Source: Stieleria magnilauensis (GTDB lineage Bacteria; Planctomycetota; Planctomycetia; Pirellulales; Pirellulaceae). From it: a stretch of 64,000 nucleotides of DNA. The stretch covers positions 1,400,394 through 1,464,393 of the forward strand of contig CP036432.1 in NCBI GenBank assembly GCA_007753675.1. The letters are read 5' to 3'. This document shows positions 9,259 through 17,791 of this stretch, one piece after another. Positions within the stretch are counted from its first letter, which is position 1; every line of letters starts with the position of its first letter. Under the pieces are notes generated by a model, which made no database searches, was not told where the DNA came from, and saw only the letters and a list, made by a program, of their open reading frames with translations. The translations under genes were made by a program, and so were the position numbers.

Positions 9259-9260
9259 AA
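9156..9260 (+). pseudogene. Four-helix-bundle (23S intervening-sequence type) protein, N-terminal remnant
   Basis: 34 codons, starting in the ATGA overlap with the adaptor gene stop. The peptide (SHRDLIVYQKSFAAGKRIFEL) reads like the first helix of the four-helix-bundle proteins known from intervening sequences of 23S rRNA genes and common in planctomycetes, which are normally about 120 residues. The frame is cut by the right arm of the GGAGACAAGGA repeat, which supplies its last codons and TAA. It is probably not functional. Confidence 0.55.
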
Positions 9261-9277
9261 AAAGCCGGAGGCTCCCG

Positions 9278-12200
9278 ATGCTTAACCTAATCATTCGCTT
9301 TTGCGTCAAAGAACCTTGGCTGGTCGTACTACTGACGATCGGCTTGAGCGTTGCCGGCTGGGTCAGCTTCAAGTCCATCCCAATCGACGCAATTCCGAAC
9401 ATTGGCGAAAACCAAGTCATCGTATTGACGCCTTGGCCGGGTCGCTCGCCGAAGGACATCGAAGACCAGGTCACCTATCCGCTCAGCGTTTCGTTACTGG
9501 CAGTGCCGGGTGCCGAATCGGTGCGTGGCAAGAGCATGTTCGGCTACAGCTTTGTGCAGGTCACGTTCAAAGACGAAATCGACTTCTATTGGGCACGAAG
9601 CCGAGTGTCCGAGCAACTTGGCAGTGCGGCGTCACAGTTGCCCGATGGCGTTGTGCCACAACTTGGGCCAGACGCGACGGGACTCGGGCAGGTCTACTAC
9701 TACACATTGCAGCCACCCGATGAAGGCATGGGGCTAGCAGAACTTCGCAGCATGCAAGACTTCGTCGTGAAGTACGAATTGCAGGCGGTTGAGGGCGTCA
9801 GCGAGGTTGCTTCGATCGGGGGGTACGTTCGCCAGTATCAGATCGAAGTTGACCCGGATAAGCTGCGATTCCACAACGTGTCGCTGGATAAATTGGCGAT
9901 GGCGATCGAAGAATCGAACCTCGACGTCGGTGCAAAGACCGTCGAGACGACTGGAATGGAGTTCATCGTCCGCAGTAAGGGTTTCCTCGGCTCGGGCGGT
10001 GACAAGGATAAAGCGGTCGAGGACATTGAGGACACCGTCATCATGCAGCGTGACGGAGTTCCCGTTCGTGTCCGCGACATTGCCAATGTGCAGATTGGGC
10101 CGGACTTTCGTCGCGGTGCGTTGGACTACAACGGTGCCGAGGCTGTCGGCGGCGTGGTCGTCATGCGATACGGCGAAAACCCGCGCGTCGTGATCGACCG
10201 AGTCAAAGAGAAAATTGCCGCGATTACGCCATCGCTGCAGGGTGTGACCATTCACGGCGTCTACGATCGCAGCGGCTTAATTGATGAGACGATGGCCACG
10301 CTGACGCATGCGTTGCGCGACGAAATCATCATCACTGCGATCGTCATTCTGCTGTTCCTACTGCACATTCGTAGCAGTTTCGTCGTCGCGATCTGTTTGC
10401 CTGCTGCTGTGCTGATGTCGTTCATCGCGATGCAGGTCGTTGGCGTCGGTGCGAACATCATGTCGCTGGCGGGAATCGCAATCGCAATTGGAACGATGGT
10501 CGACATGGCGATCATCGTTTCGGAAAATGTCTACCAGCATTTGGCAGAATGGGAGCGAGAAAGACAAGGAGACAAGGAAATTGATGGCTCCGTGTCTCCT
10601 CGTCTCTCACACTCTTTGTCTAGAAAGCGAAGCGAAGTCGTCTACGATGCAACGGTCGAAGTCGCACCCGCCGTTGTGACTGCCGTCGCAACAACGATCG
10701 TCAGTTTTTTGCCGGTCTTCTTCTTGACCGGTCGCGACTACAAACTGTTTTCGCCGCTGGCTTATACCAAGACATTTGCGATTGCTGCAGCGATGATCGC
10801 TGCCGTCACGATCGTTCCGGCTTTGTGCCGTCTGATGCTGCGAAGCTCGGTGCGTCGCAAGAGCACAGCTTTGCTTGCAGGGATTTCGTTGGCCGGGCTA
10901 CTCGGCATGGCTTCGCATTTCCTTTGGGGGTCGAGACTTGCGGAACGCTTTGGCCTGGATACTTGGATTGTGACCGCGACCGCAGCCATGATTGGCCTCA
11001 TTGGTGGCTGGCAGTTGATGCGAGAACGAATTCGTCCAATCGAGGAAATCCCGTCCAGCCGCTTTGTTCGCTGGATTTATGCGGCGCGACTACGGCATGC
11101 TCTGAATCATAAAGCGTTCGCCTTGTCGTTTCCGCTCGTCCTGTTCATCATCGGCGTGGGAGCCTACGTCGGCATGCCAACCATCCTTCGTCCCGTCGAG
11201 AAGGCGGCAAACCTGTTCGGTGCCGAACTGAATGATTTTCCCGGTTACGTTGACGCCAAGCACGTCTTCACTGGCTTGCAAAGTGACGACTGGATCGCGT
11301 TGGACGAGGGAAGCTGGTTCTACATGCCGACGCTGTATCCGGCGGCCAGTTTTTCGCAGGCAATGCAGGTGCTGCAGACCCAGGATGTGCTGATCGGTCA
11401 AATTCCTGAAGTGAAGGATGTGCTGGGCAAGATCGGTCGCGTCGAATCGGCACTCGATCCCGCGCCTGCGGCGATGGTCGAAACTTATGTGATGCTGAAA
11501 CCGGAAAGCCAATGGCGTGAAGGCGTCACCGCTCGTGACGTTTGGGACGAAATTAATCGAGTCGCAACGCTGCCCGGTGTCACGCCCGCCTCGGCACTGC
11601 AACCGATCGAAGGCCGTGTCGTGATGTTGCAGTCCGGTATCAAGGCTCCGATGGCCATCCGTGTTTACGGCGACAATTTGGAGACGCTCGCCGACGCCGC
11701 AATGGATGTCGCGGCCGAGTTGAAGAAATCACCGCTGATCAATGCAGGCACGGTGAATCCCGATATTGTGCTTGGTAAGCCTTATGTCGAGTTCACGGTC
11801 GATCGCGAGGCCGCATCGCGTTACGGAATGAGTTCGTCGATGGTGAACCAAGTCATCGAAACGGCGCTCGGCGGAATGAATTTAGTCAAGACGGTCGAAG
11901 GCCGAGAACGTTATCCCGTGCGGCTTCGATACAACCGCGACCTTCGCGAACAGATCGACGGCCTAAAACGTTTGCCAGTCGTCACGCACTCAGGTGCGGT
12001 CGTACCGTTGGAAGAACTCGCGGAACTGGATACGACGTGGGGGCCAGGCGCAATCAACAGCGAAAACGGGCGACTGGTCGCGCATGTTTCATTCATGACC
12101 AATGGTAGCAAGGGTGACCTGGAATCGGTCTCCGCAATTGAAGAGCAACTACGCACCGCACAATCCCTGCCGCCCTCGGACCGAAATCGGCTGTCACTGC

Positions 12201-12832
12201 CAGCCGGCTATTCCCTCGAAGCCGTCGGGAGCTTCCGAAACCAGATCGAAGCGAACCTTCGTTTGATGTGGATTATCCCCCTGGTCATCTGCATCAACTT
12301 GCTGCTGATCTACATGGAGTTTCGCAACTTCTCAATCTCGCTTGCCGTGTTTTCAGGCATCCCGGTCGCATTTGCCGGCGGCATGATCGCCGTCGCGACA
12401 ATGGGCGTGGAACTCAACACGGCGGTCTGGGTCGGCTTTATTGCGTTGTTCGGCCTAGCCGTCGACGACGGCGTGGTGATGGCGACCTACATTCACCAGT
12501 TGTTGAAGAAACGCAAAGTCGGATCGGTTGACGATCTCCGCAACACGGTTTACGAAGCCGGCCTCAAACGGATTCGCCCCTGCATGATGACGACCGTGAC
12601 GACGCTGGCGGCGCTCGTCCCAGTGTTGGTTGCAACCGGCCGTGGTGCCGACGTGGCACGAGCGATGGCGATCCCGGTATTCGGTGGAATGCTAGCCGAA
12701 CCGTTCACGTCGTTCATTGTGCCGACGCTGTATTGCGGCTATCTGGAACTGCGAATGCGATTCGGTTTTCGAGACGAGCTTTGGGACGGAACTGACGCAA
12801 TGCCAGAGGAGGAGCTGATGAAGGCGGCATAA
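9278..12832 (+). CDS. CusA-like heavy-metal RND efflux permease
   Basis: 1,184 residues, longer than the ~1,045 of E. coli CusA. N-terminal helix, two periplasmic porter regions (about 35-330 and 660-960) and two sets of membrane helices. The TM4 region has GTMVDMAIIVSENVYQHL, with the acidic relay residue of Cu/Ag-type pumps. Excess length comes from an extra hydrophobic stretch near residues 520-610, and about 25 residues at 428-452 (WERERQGDKE...LSRKRS) encoded by the GGAGACAAGGA repeat in the cytoplasmic loop after TM4. It follows the adaptor gene and forms with it and the TolC-like protein a complete tripartite pump. Export of periplasmic Cu(I)/Ag(I) is likely but not proven. Confidence 0.92.
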   Translation: MLNLIIRFCVKEPWLVVLLTIGLSVAGWVSFKSIPIDAIPNIGENQVIVLTPWPGRSPKDIEDQVTYPLSVSLLAVPGAESVRGKSMFGYSFVQVTFKDEIDFYWARSRVSEQLGSAASQLPDGVVPQLGPDATGLGQVYYYTLQPPDEGMGLAELRSMQDFVVKYELQAVEGVSEVASIGGYVRQYQIEVDPDKLRFHNVSLDKLAMAIEESNLDVGAKTVETTGMEFIVRSKGFLGSGGDKDKAVEDIEDTVIMQRDGVPVRVRDIANVQIGPDFRRGALDYNGAEAVGGVVVMRYGENPRVVIDRVKEKIAAITPSLQGVTIHGVYDRSGLIDETMATLTHALRDEIIITAIVILLFLLHIRSSFVVAICLPAAVLMSFIAMQVVGVGANIMSLAGIAIAIGTMVDMAIIVSENVYQHLAEWERERQGDKEIDGSVSPRLSHSLSRKRSEVVYDATVEVAPAVVTAVATTIVSFLPVFFLTGRDYKLFSPLAYTKTFAIAAAMIAAVTIVPALCRLMLRSSVRRKSTALLAGISLAGLLGMASHFLWGSRLAERFGLDTWIVTATAAMIGLIGGWQLMRERIRPIEEIPSSRFVRWIYAARLRHALNHKAFALSFPLVLFIIGVGAYVGMPTILRPVEKAANLFGAELNDFPGYVDAKHVFTGLQSDDWIALDEGSWFYMPTLYPAASFSQAMQVLQTQDVLIGQIPEVKDVLGKIGRVESALDPAPAAMVETYVMLKPESQWREGVTARDVWDEINRVATLPGVTPASALQPIEGRVVMLQSGIKAPMAIRVYGDNLETLADAAMDVAAELKKSPLINAGTVNPDIVLGKPYVEFTVDREAASRYGMSSSMVNQVIETALGGMNLVKTVEGRERYPVRLRYNRDLREQIDGLKRLPVVTHSGAVVPLEELAELDTTWGPGAINSENGRLVAHVSFMTNGSKGDLESVSAIEEQLRTAQSLPPSDRNRLSLPAGYSLEAVGSFRNQIEANLRLMWIIPLVICINLLLIYMEFRNFSISLAVFSGIPVAFAGGMIAVATMGVELNTAVWVGFIALFGLAVDDGVVMATYIHQLLKKRKVGSVDDLRNTVYEAGLKRIRPCMMTTVTTLAALVPVLVATGRGADVARAMAIPVFGGMLAEPFTSFIVPTLYCGYLELRMRFGFRDELWDGTDAMPEEELMKAA
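10561..10621. repeat. GGAGACAAGGA inverted-repeat element, copy 3 (inside RND permease gene)
   Basis: AGACAAGGAGACAAGGA (core 10568-10578) faces GTGTCTCCTCGTCTCTC and CTCTTTGTCT (10592-10621), an imperfect inverted repeat. The permease frame runs through it without a stop. Without it, the TM4 loop would read from NVYQHLAEWER directly to EVVYDATVEVAP, as in typical CusA proteins. Confidence 0.7.
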
Positions 12833-12945
12833 AATCTTTTGATTGCTCGTGAAGAAAACTTCGACTCGAGCATCCAACTAACCAACCTCACCAAGAACGA
12901 CGGATCCAACGGATGGCGTCCAGACTTTACCAACGGAGTTCACTT

Positions 12946-14091
12946 ATGAAACAAGCACTTATCCTCACCGCATGCTCGGTTGCATTTTCCGCATCGAGCG
13001 TCTTCGGTCAAACGATTCAACTACAGCACGATCATGCCGGCCACAACCACCCGATGACCGGCAGAACGCAGGCTCGTGAAGTTGCCCAGGCGGGGCCGCA
13101 TGGCGGCAGCTTAAAACAAACCGGCAACCTGCAAATCGAAACGATGGTTTCCCAAGGCGGGTTGAAAATGTTTATCTACGATCGCGCTGGCCAACCGGTC
13201 TCGGTCGACCGTGGACGCGGTGCCGTCTCTGTCCGAGTCGAAGGCAACGCGAAACGCTATCGCTATGACTTGCTGCCCGATGGCAAAGGCGCATTGACCG
13301 CTCCCGTGAACTTGTCGCAACTCGCTGGCCGGCAAATCGACGTCGACATTCAATTGGTCGGCATTACTGCCAGCACTGTGAGCTTCAACGAAGTCGCCAC
13401 GGTTCCCGCCAGCGAGCAACAACTGGCTGCCGCCGCGATCGCACGCCAGAAGATTTGTCCTGTTAGCGGTAAACCGCTTGGCAGTATGGGGGATCCGCTT
13501 GCTGTCGATGTGAATGGCCAGAAGCTCTACGTCTGCTGTGCGGGCTGCGTGAACGCAGTTGAATCAGACCCAACAAAGTACGCCGCCGGTCGACCGCAAA
13601 TCACCGTTACCACGGCGACACAAGCCGACGCGGCTGGGATCGCTGCCCAGAGGGTTTGCCCGGTGATGGATGAGCCACTTGGTAGCATGGGCACGCCGAT
13701 CAAGGTCATGGTTAGCGACAAACCAATCTATCTTTGCTGCAAAGGCTGCATCAAAAAGATTCAAGCCGAGCCGGCGAAGTATCTTGCGATGGTTTATGGC
13801 TCCGCGCAGACGAATCCCCCGACTGTATCGGCCGTTCCGGCAGGAATTGAACAGGTTCGTGAGGGCATCTTCAAAGTGGTCGCGGCCGACGCACCTTTCA
13901 TTGCAGCACAGAAGAAGTGCCCCGTGATGGACGAACCGCTCGATGCGATGGGTGGACCTTACAAAGTGAACGCGGCCGGCAAAGCGATCTACATCTGTTG
14001 CCCCGGTTGCGCAAAGAAGATTACCGCCGAACCGCAAAAGTGGTTGGCCGTTTTGAAGTCACAAGGAGTCGAAGTTCCCGTAATTCGCTAA
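12946..14091 (+). CDS. Secreted protein with three CPV/CCxGC metal-binding repeats
   Basis: 381 residues from an ATG with GGAG eight bases upstream; an ATG at 12913 lacks these features. Signal peptide (ALILTACSVAFSASSVFG), a His-rich stretch (HDHAGHNHPM), then a beta domain with PHGG like that of the lipoprotein at 2206. Three repeats of about 45 residues follow, each with CPV(M/S)-x-(E/K)PL-x-(S/A)MG near the start and a CC-x-GC core (YVCCAGC, YLCCKGC, YICCPGC), like YHS/TRASH metal-binding modules. It lies 113 bases after the permease gene and is probably the last gene of the pump operon. Likely a periplasmic metal-binding partner. Confidence 0.75.
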   Translation: MKQALILTACSVAFSASSVFGQTIQLQHDHAGHNHPMTGRTQAREVAQAGPHGGSLKQTGNLQIETMVSQGGLKMFIYDRAGQPVSVDRGRGAVSVRVEGNAKRYRYDLLPDGKGALTAPVNLSQLAGRQIDVDIQLVGITASTVSFNEVATVPASEQQLAAAAIARQKICPVSGKPLGSMGDPLAVDVNGQKLYVCCAGCVNAVESDPTKYAAGRPQITVTTATQADAAGIAAQRVCPVMDEPLGSMGTPIKVMVSDKPIYLCCKGCIKKIQAEPAKYLAMVYGSAQTNPPTVSAVPAGIEQVREGIFKVVAADAPFIAAQKKCPVMDEPLDAMGGPYKVNAAGKAIYICCPGCAKKITAEPQKWLAVLKSQGVEVPVIR

Positions 14092-14235
14092 TCAACTCAG
14101 GAGCGAGATTGCAAGTTGGATCCTCGCTTCCCCTCTGACTCACGCGGGGGCGGTGTCGCGTCTGATTCACGCAAGTGATGGCGTCACCACGCCGCCCCTG
14201 CCTTTTTTATTTCAACTCACGACAAGGACGTCGTC

Positions 14236-14418
14236 ATGGAATCTCAATGGAAATCCTGCACCACTGTTGCGCTCATTTACACCCTCTCAGTGTCGGCCGG
14301 ATGCCAATCGCTGCCAGCAACAAGACGGCAAACATCTGGATCAACAACGAGCGACGCGTTGCTCCCACAACGGCTGAACGTTTCTCAGATATGTAGACAG
14401 TACCCGCTGGTCCGGTGA
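14236..14418 (+). pseudogene. Possible lipoprotein gene, N-terminal remnant
   Basis: An ATG preceded by AAGGA opens a frame with a lipoprotein-like start (TTVALIYTLSVSAGCQS, Cys at the lipobox). After about residue 27 the sequence loses any protein character, because from there the opposite strand encodes a membrane segment of a histidine-kinase remnant. It looks like the beginning of a gene joined to unrelated DNA near 14310. Weak evidence. Confidence 0.3.
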
Positions 14419-14673
14419 ACGCCCCGACAACTAGCAAGCCGTTGGCTTTGGTGTCGGTGTCGATTGATTCAGCTGCGGAGCGCATGGCAGAGAGTATTTC
14501 GTCGGAAGCATGCCCATGCGAGATCGCTTGGTACGCCAGCCCTCGCCAATCCGCAGGCGGTAGTCAACGAGAAGAAACGAAACGACAAACCCGAAGAGAA
14601 TCGCGTTGACGAGGACAATCAGTTGCCGGCTGATCGGTAGCTGAGTCCATCGGTGTTTAAATGTGTCCATCAT
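14270..14673 (-). pseudogene. Sensor histidine kinase, N-terminal remnant with frameshift
   Basis: Reading leftward from 14673, the peptide ISRQLIVLVNAILFGFVVSF is a first transmembrane helix followed by DYRLRIGEGWR. The frame then shifts near 14540, and in another frame comes a periplasmic-type region (ILSAMRSAAESIDTDTK, GAFTGPAGTVYISEKR) and a second membrane helix (LLIQMFAVLLLAAIGI). Two helices around a short periplasmic domain are the layout of a sensor kinase input region; the HAMP, HisKA and ATPase domains are absent. Confidence 0.42.
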
Positions 14674-14690
14674 GGCACCTTAAAGAGAAA

Positions 14691-14720
14691 AGCCGGGCGA
14701 GTTTTCAAGCTCGCCCGGCT
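14691..14720 (-). terminator. Rho-independent terminator for the Cys-repeat gene
   Basis: An 11-base perfect stem, AGCCGGGCGAG/CTCGCCCGGCT, with an eight-base loop. Read on the minus strand it is followed by TTTTCTCTTT. It lies 28 bases after the stop of the gene ending at 14749. Confidence 0.85.
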
Positions 14721-14748
14721 GACAGGACTCGAACGGGATCAGAAGCGA

Positions 14749-15156
14749 TTAGCTGCGCCCGGCAGGTTCGACTTCCGTGGAATTTGACGATCCTTTGCCG
14801 AAGCACGCAGCGGCAACGCTGCAGCAGTACGCTCGCTTTGCACAACAGGTCGGTTGGCCTGCGGTGCTGGCGACATCGGCGTTCGCGGCTTTCGTTTCAG
14901 CGTGCTTTCCGCAGCATCGTGCGTTCACCGAGCAGCAATACGCCCGCTTGACGCAGCAGGTGGGTTGAGAAGTTGTACTCGACACTTCGTCCGTGGTCGC
15001 TTTGCCTTCAGCATGTTTGTCACAGCATGGCGCTTGAACCGCGCAGCAGGACGCATGCTTGGCACAACACGTCGGCTCGCCCGAGGCGCTGGCGTCAACA
15101 TTGCCGGGGACGAACGAAACGGCGAACAAAACAGCAGAGAATACGGTCGCTAACAT
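14749..15156 (-). CDS. Secreted protein with three CC-rich repeats
   Basis: 135 residues starting at an ATG with CTGGAG upstream; the frame continues upstream but without a plausible start. Signal peptide (MLATVFSAVLFAVSFVPGNVDA) followed by three degenerate repeats of about 38 residues, each PTCC-x-K-x-A-x-CC-x5-(C/A)C-x-K, separated by Ala/Thr/Ser linkers. There are about 17 Cys in 110 residues. The third repeat has lost one Cys (ACFGK). The regular CC spacing resembles a metallothionein-like soft-metal binder exported to the periplasm. It lies near the pump genes and is followed by a strong terminator. No family name is known to me. Confidence 0.65.
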   Translation of the reverse strand: MLATVFSAVLFAVSFVPGNVDASASGEPTCCAKHASCCAVQAPCCDKHAEGKATTDEVSSTTSQPTCCVKRAYCCSVNARCCGKHAETKAANADVASTAGQPTCCAKRAYCCSVAAACFGKGSSNSTEVEPAGRS

Positions 15157-15272
15157 TTTGGAAACTCCAGGATTGATGGCGCAGCCGACATCGACATGCA
15201 CCGATGGGGAAACAGATACATCTTCATTTTTGGATTGGGTCTGGCTTCGCAAAATCGAAGCAGGATCAACCG

Positions 15273-15653
15273 CTAAATCTGAAGACGAACGTTCCAATCA
15301 ACCAATGAGTGGGGGCGGACAGTAGAAACTGACCGGCCGAGAGCGACCGAGTCGGTGTTCCAAGTGATCCGCGAAAGGTCGGTGCGATTCAAACCGCGAG
15401 GCGTCAGATCGTCGCCAGACGTTCGCGGCGGCAGCCAAACCTTCGTGTCGCAGGACGCCATTGCAGGGCATTCGTGCGACGGCTCGCCGTCACAACAACT
15501 GTGCCCAACCGGCAGCGACTGGCAGCATAGATGAGGGCAAGGTTTTGCTGCGTGTGATCCCGCCCGAGCGGCCGGCGAAGACGCCAACAATACCGCGATC
15601 ACTGCAAAAGCAGAAAAAAATCGAGCGGCAGAGTTGGTGTGGCGGCGGTTCAT
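15273..15653 (-). CDS. Small secreted Cys-containing protein
   Basis: 126 residues; an in-frame ATG three codons upstream (15662) is an alternative start. Signal peptide (FSAFAVIAVLLASSPAARAG) followed by a Cys/His block (AKPCPHLCCQSLPVGHSCCDGEPSHECPAMASC) with eight Cys, and a tail without Cys. It lies 116 bases upstream of the CC-repeat gene on the same strand, so they may be co-transcribed. The Cys/His cluster suggests metal binding; nothing else is recognisable. Confidence 0.55.
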   Translation of the reverse strand: MNRRHTNSAARFFSAFAVIAVLLASSPAARAGSHAAKPCPHLCCQSLPVGHSCCDGEPSHECPAMASCDTKVWLPPRTSGDDLTPRGLNRTDLSRITWNTDSVALGRSVSTVRPHSLVDWNVRLQI

Positions 15654-15668
15654 GACAGGCATTTCCAA

Positions 15669-16142
15669 GAGCGTTCAAAGGATCCGCACGAAGGAATCTC
15701 TTCTTTGATGCTCTTTGGATGCACGGCCCCGACGTTTCTTCACGACTTCGCAAAAAGATTCTAGATTACCCCCTTCCCCATTTCTGATGACCGAAGACAT
15801 AAGTTCTGCGGCAAGAACGATTCCGAGCGAATGCGGTTCTCTGAGACGACTTAGTGTCGATGAGTGCAGATTAGTGTTCCCAATTTCCCAGATCGTGCGT
15901 CGCCGATGATCTCCAAACCGTGTTGGAACAATTCTCGAGGATCAACTCGGAGTTACAGGGCTAACCGCACCAATGCTGTGAATGCAGAGCTTGAGCTTGC
16001 CACTGTGAATTTACTGAGAGTGCGAGCAAAGTGCGTCGTAGTGGTCGATCACATACTCAACCTTTTGAACAGTGCTGGGCGTTTGTTGCCCTTCGGCGTC
16101 GGACGGGACGTTCGCTAGACGGCTCGCAGGGTTGGATCGTTC
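15669..16142. other. Region without recognisable gene
   Basis: About 470 bases between the Cys-containing gene and the IS3 element. No frame with protein character was seen on either strand. It may hold the promoter of the minus-strand genes at 15653; no clear box could be assigned. Confidence 0.5.
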
Positions 16143-16211
16143 TGGAATTGCCCACGAAAAGTTGACAGTGGATTGGCAGATGTCAGACTTCTCTGACAGG
16201 AGAACCGATTC

Positions 16212-16502
16212 ATGGACAAGCGTCGAAAATTCAGCCGAGAATTCAAACTGGCCGCCGTCAAGAAAGTGATGGAACAAGGACTGTCGTATACCGTTGTCGC
16301 CCGAGACCTTGGCGTTGGCGATAACCTGATCCGCAATTGGAAGAAGTCTTTCGAGGAAGATGGGACTCTCGCAGACGGGGTCGCTGGTAATCAGTCGGTT
16401 GAAGCTGAACTCAAACGACTGCGTGAAGAGAACCGGCAGCTCAAAATGGAGCGAGACATTTTAAAAAAAGCGACGGCGTTCTTTGCGAAAGAAAGCAACT
16501 GA
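16212..16502 (+). CDS. IS3-family transposase OrfA
   Basis: 96 residues: an HTH_Tnp_1 domain (FSREFKLAAVKKVMEQGLSY, VARDLGVGDNLIRNWKKSF) and a leucine-zipper helix (LKRLREENRQLKMERDILKK). OrfA binds the terminal inverted repeats. The run A7G at 16463-16470, in codons for ILKKA, is the slippery site at which part of the ribosomes move to -1 and continue into orfB to make the full transposase. Confidence 0.92.
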   Translation: MDKRRKFSREFKLAAVKKVMEQGLSYTVVARDLGVGDNLIRNWKKSFEEDGTLADGVAGNQSVEAELKRLREENRQLKMERDILKKATAFFAKESN

Positions 16503-16567
16503 GGCTGCAGTTTATCGGCGAACATCGCGATCGATGGCCGATCGCGGTCCTCTGTCGAGTCCTGGAA

Positions 16568-17383
16568 GTGACGCGTGCGGCATACTACCGGTTTGTCGCC
16601 CGTGATCCTAGCGAAACCAAAGTCAAAGAAATGCAGGTCACTCAGGCCATCCACGAAATCCGGTTGGAGAATCACTTCGATTCCTACGGAAGTCCGCGGA
16701 TGCATCGTGAGGTCATTAAGCAAGGCATCCAGTGCTGCCGAAACACCGTAGCCAAATACATGCAGAAGGCCGGAATCCAGGCGAATCGGCGGACTAAGTT
16801 CCGAATATCGACAACCGATTCCAATCACGATCAGCCGATCGCCCCCAATCGACTCAACCAAGATTTCTCGACAGAAGACATCAATCAAGTCTGGCTTACC
16901 GACATCACCTACATCCCTACAAAAGAAGGATTCACCTACCTGTGCGCGTTTGTCGACCTGCATTCACGAAAGATCATCGGATGGAAAACCAGTCGTAAGA
17001 TCGATTCCGAGCTGGTGATTGAATCGCTCGATCAAGCGATCGCGTTTCGTTCCCCAAGTGCGGGGTTGATCGTCCACAGCGATCGCGGTTCTCAGTATGC
17101 GAGCGCAGCGTTTCGACGCCGGTTGGCCGAACGTGAACTTGTTCAGAGCATGAGTCGCCGCGGGAACTGCTACGACAACGCACCGATGGAATCTTTCTTC
17201 AAGAGCTACAAGACCGAGGAAGTCCAAGAAGTCTACGGCACCCATGAACACGCCACACGCGGCGTGTCAGAATACATCGAACAATTTTACAACCCTCGCC
17301 GCTTGCACTCGTCACTGGACTACCGAAGTCCAATCGACTTTGAGCAAGCGATTACCAGAACGTCACTCGTTGGTGAAACCTGA
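16568..17383 (+). CDS. IS3-family transposase OrfB (DDE integrase)
   Basis: The -1 frame is open from the slippery site through FIGEHRDRWPIAVLCRVLEVTRAAYY, so the natural product is an OrfAB fusion. The 271 residues from GTG 16568 contain an HTH_21 region and the rve catalytic core with the first Asp in VWLTDITYIP, the second in IVHSDRGSQYAS, and Glu in NAPMESFFKSYK. These are the DDE residues of an RNase H-fold transposase. All catalytic residues are present. Confidence 0.92.
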   Translation: MTRAAYYRFVARDPSETKVKEMQVTQAIHEIRLENHFDSYGSPRMHREVIKQGIQCCRNTVAKYMQKAGIQANRRTKFRISTTDSNHDQPIAPNRLNQDFSTEDINQVWLTDITYIPTKEGFTYLCAFVDLHSRKIIGWKTSRKIDSELVIESLDQAIAFRSPSAGLIVHSDRGSQYASAAFRRRLAERELVQSMSRRGNCYDNAPMESFFKSYKTEEVQEVYGTHEHATRGVSEYIEQFYNPRRLHSSLDYRSPIDFEQAITRTSLVGET

Positions 17384-17516
17384 TCCATCAGGGCTCGCTA
17401 TTTACCTTCCCGTTAAGATCGGTCCACTGTCAACTTTTCGTGGGCAATTCCATTCCCAATCGAAGCCGAAAGCATTGTTGCCAGCAGAAGCGTCGTTCAC
17501 ATCCGGTCAATGAAAA

Positions 17517-17553
17517 CAACCCGACCGAGCTTCCAAGCTCGGCCGGGCTGTTG
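17517..17553 (-). terminator. Terminator of the interrupted calcium-repeat gene
   Basis: The palindrome CCGAGCTTCCAAGCTCGG (17524-17541) is extended by partly paired arms CAACCCGA/CGGGCTGTTG. On the minus strand the stem is followed by TTTTCA. It lies about 20 bases after the stop of the gene that ends at 17574. Confidence 0.75.
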
Positions 17554-17573
17554 TAGCTTCAGCGTGGGAAGGA

Positions 17574-17791
17574 CTACCCCGACGTGTAATAGATGGGTTG
17601 CGGAGATGAGCTGTCAGCTTCCAATGAGTTGAGGAATTCCTCCAATTCGCCCTCTTGAATCACGACGTCACCCTCGCTTGGGGTCTCATCGGCGGTGTAA
17701 TCGAAATGGCTTGTGTAATAGTTTGCACTTGAGTACGAGTAGTAAGACGTCGAGTTGTGGTATGTCAGAGGCGAGCACTCGACGAAAATGT
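17574..17791 (-). pseudogene. Calcium-repeat secreted protein, C-terminal part cut off by IS256
   Basis: This segment is the 3' end of the gene whose first part lies at 19159-19745. Removing the IS256 element and one copy of the 7-base direct repeat restores one frame across the junction (GADI-FVECSPLTYHNS) and gives exactly 266 codons including the stop. The C-terminal 70 residues are rich in Tyr and Ser (YYSYSSANYYTS), then acidic. No promoter remains for this half. Confidence 0.8.

Larger units (their letters stand above)
16143..17452 (+). mobile_element. IS3-family insertion sequence, intact
   Basis: A 1,310-base element bounded by perfect 30-base inverted repeats (16143-16172 and 17423-17452), both beginning TGGAATTGCCCACGAAAAG when read inward. 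It is flanked by the direct repeat TTC at 16140-16142 and 17453-17455, within the 3-5 bases usual for IS3. It carries orfA and orfB joined by a programmed -1 frameshift. It appears complete and potentially active. Confidence 0.92.
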
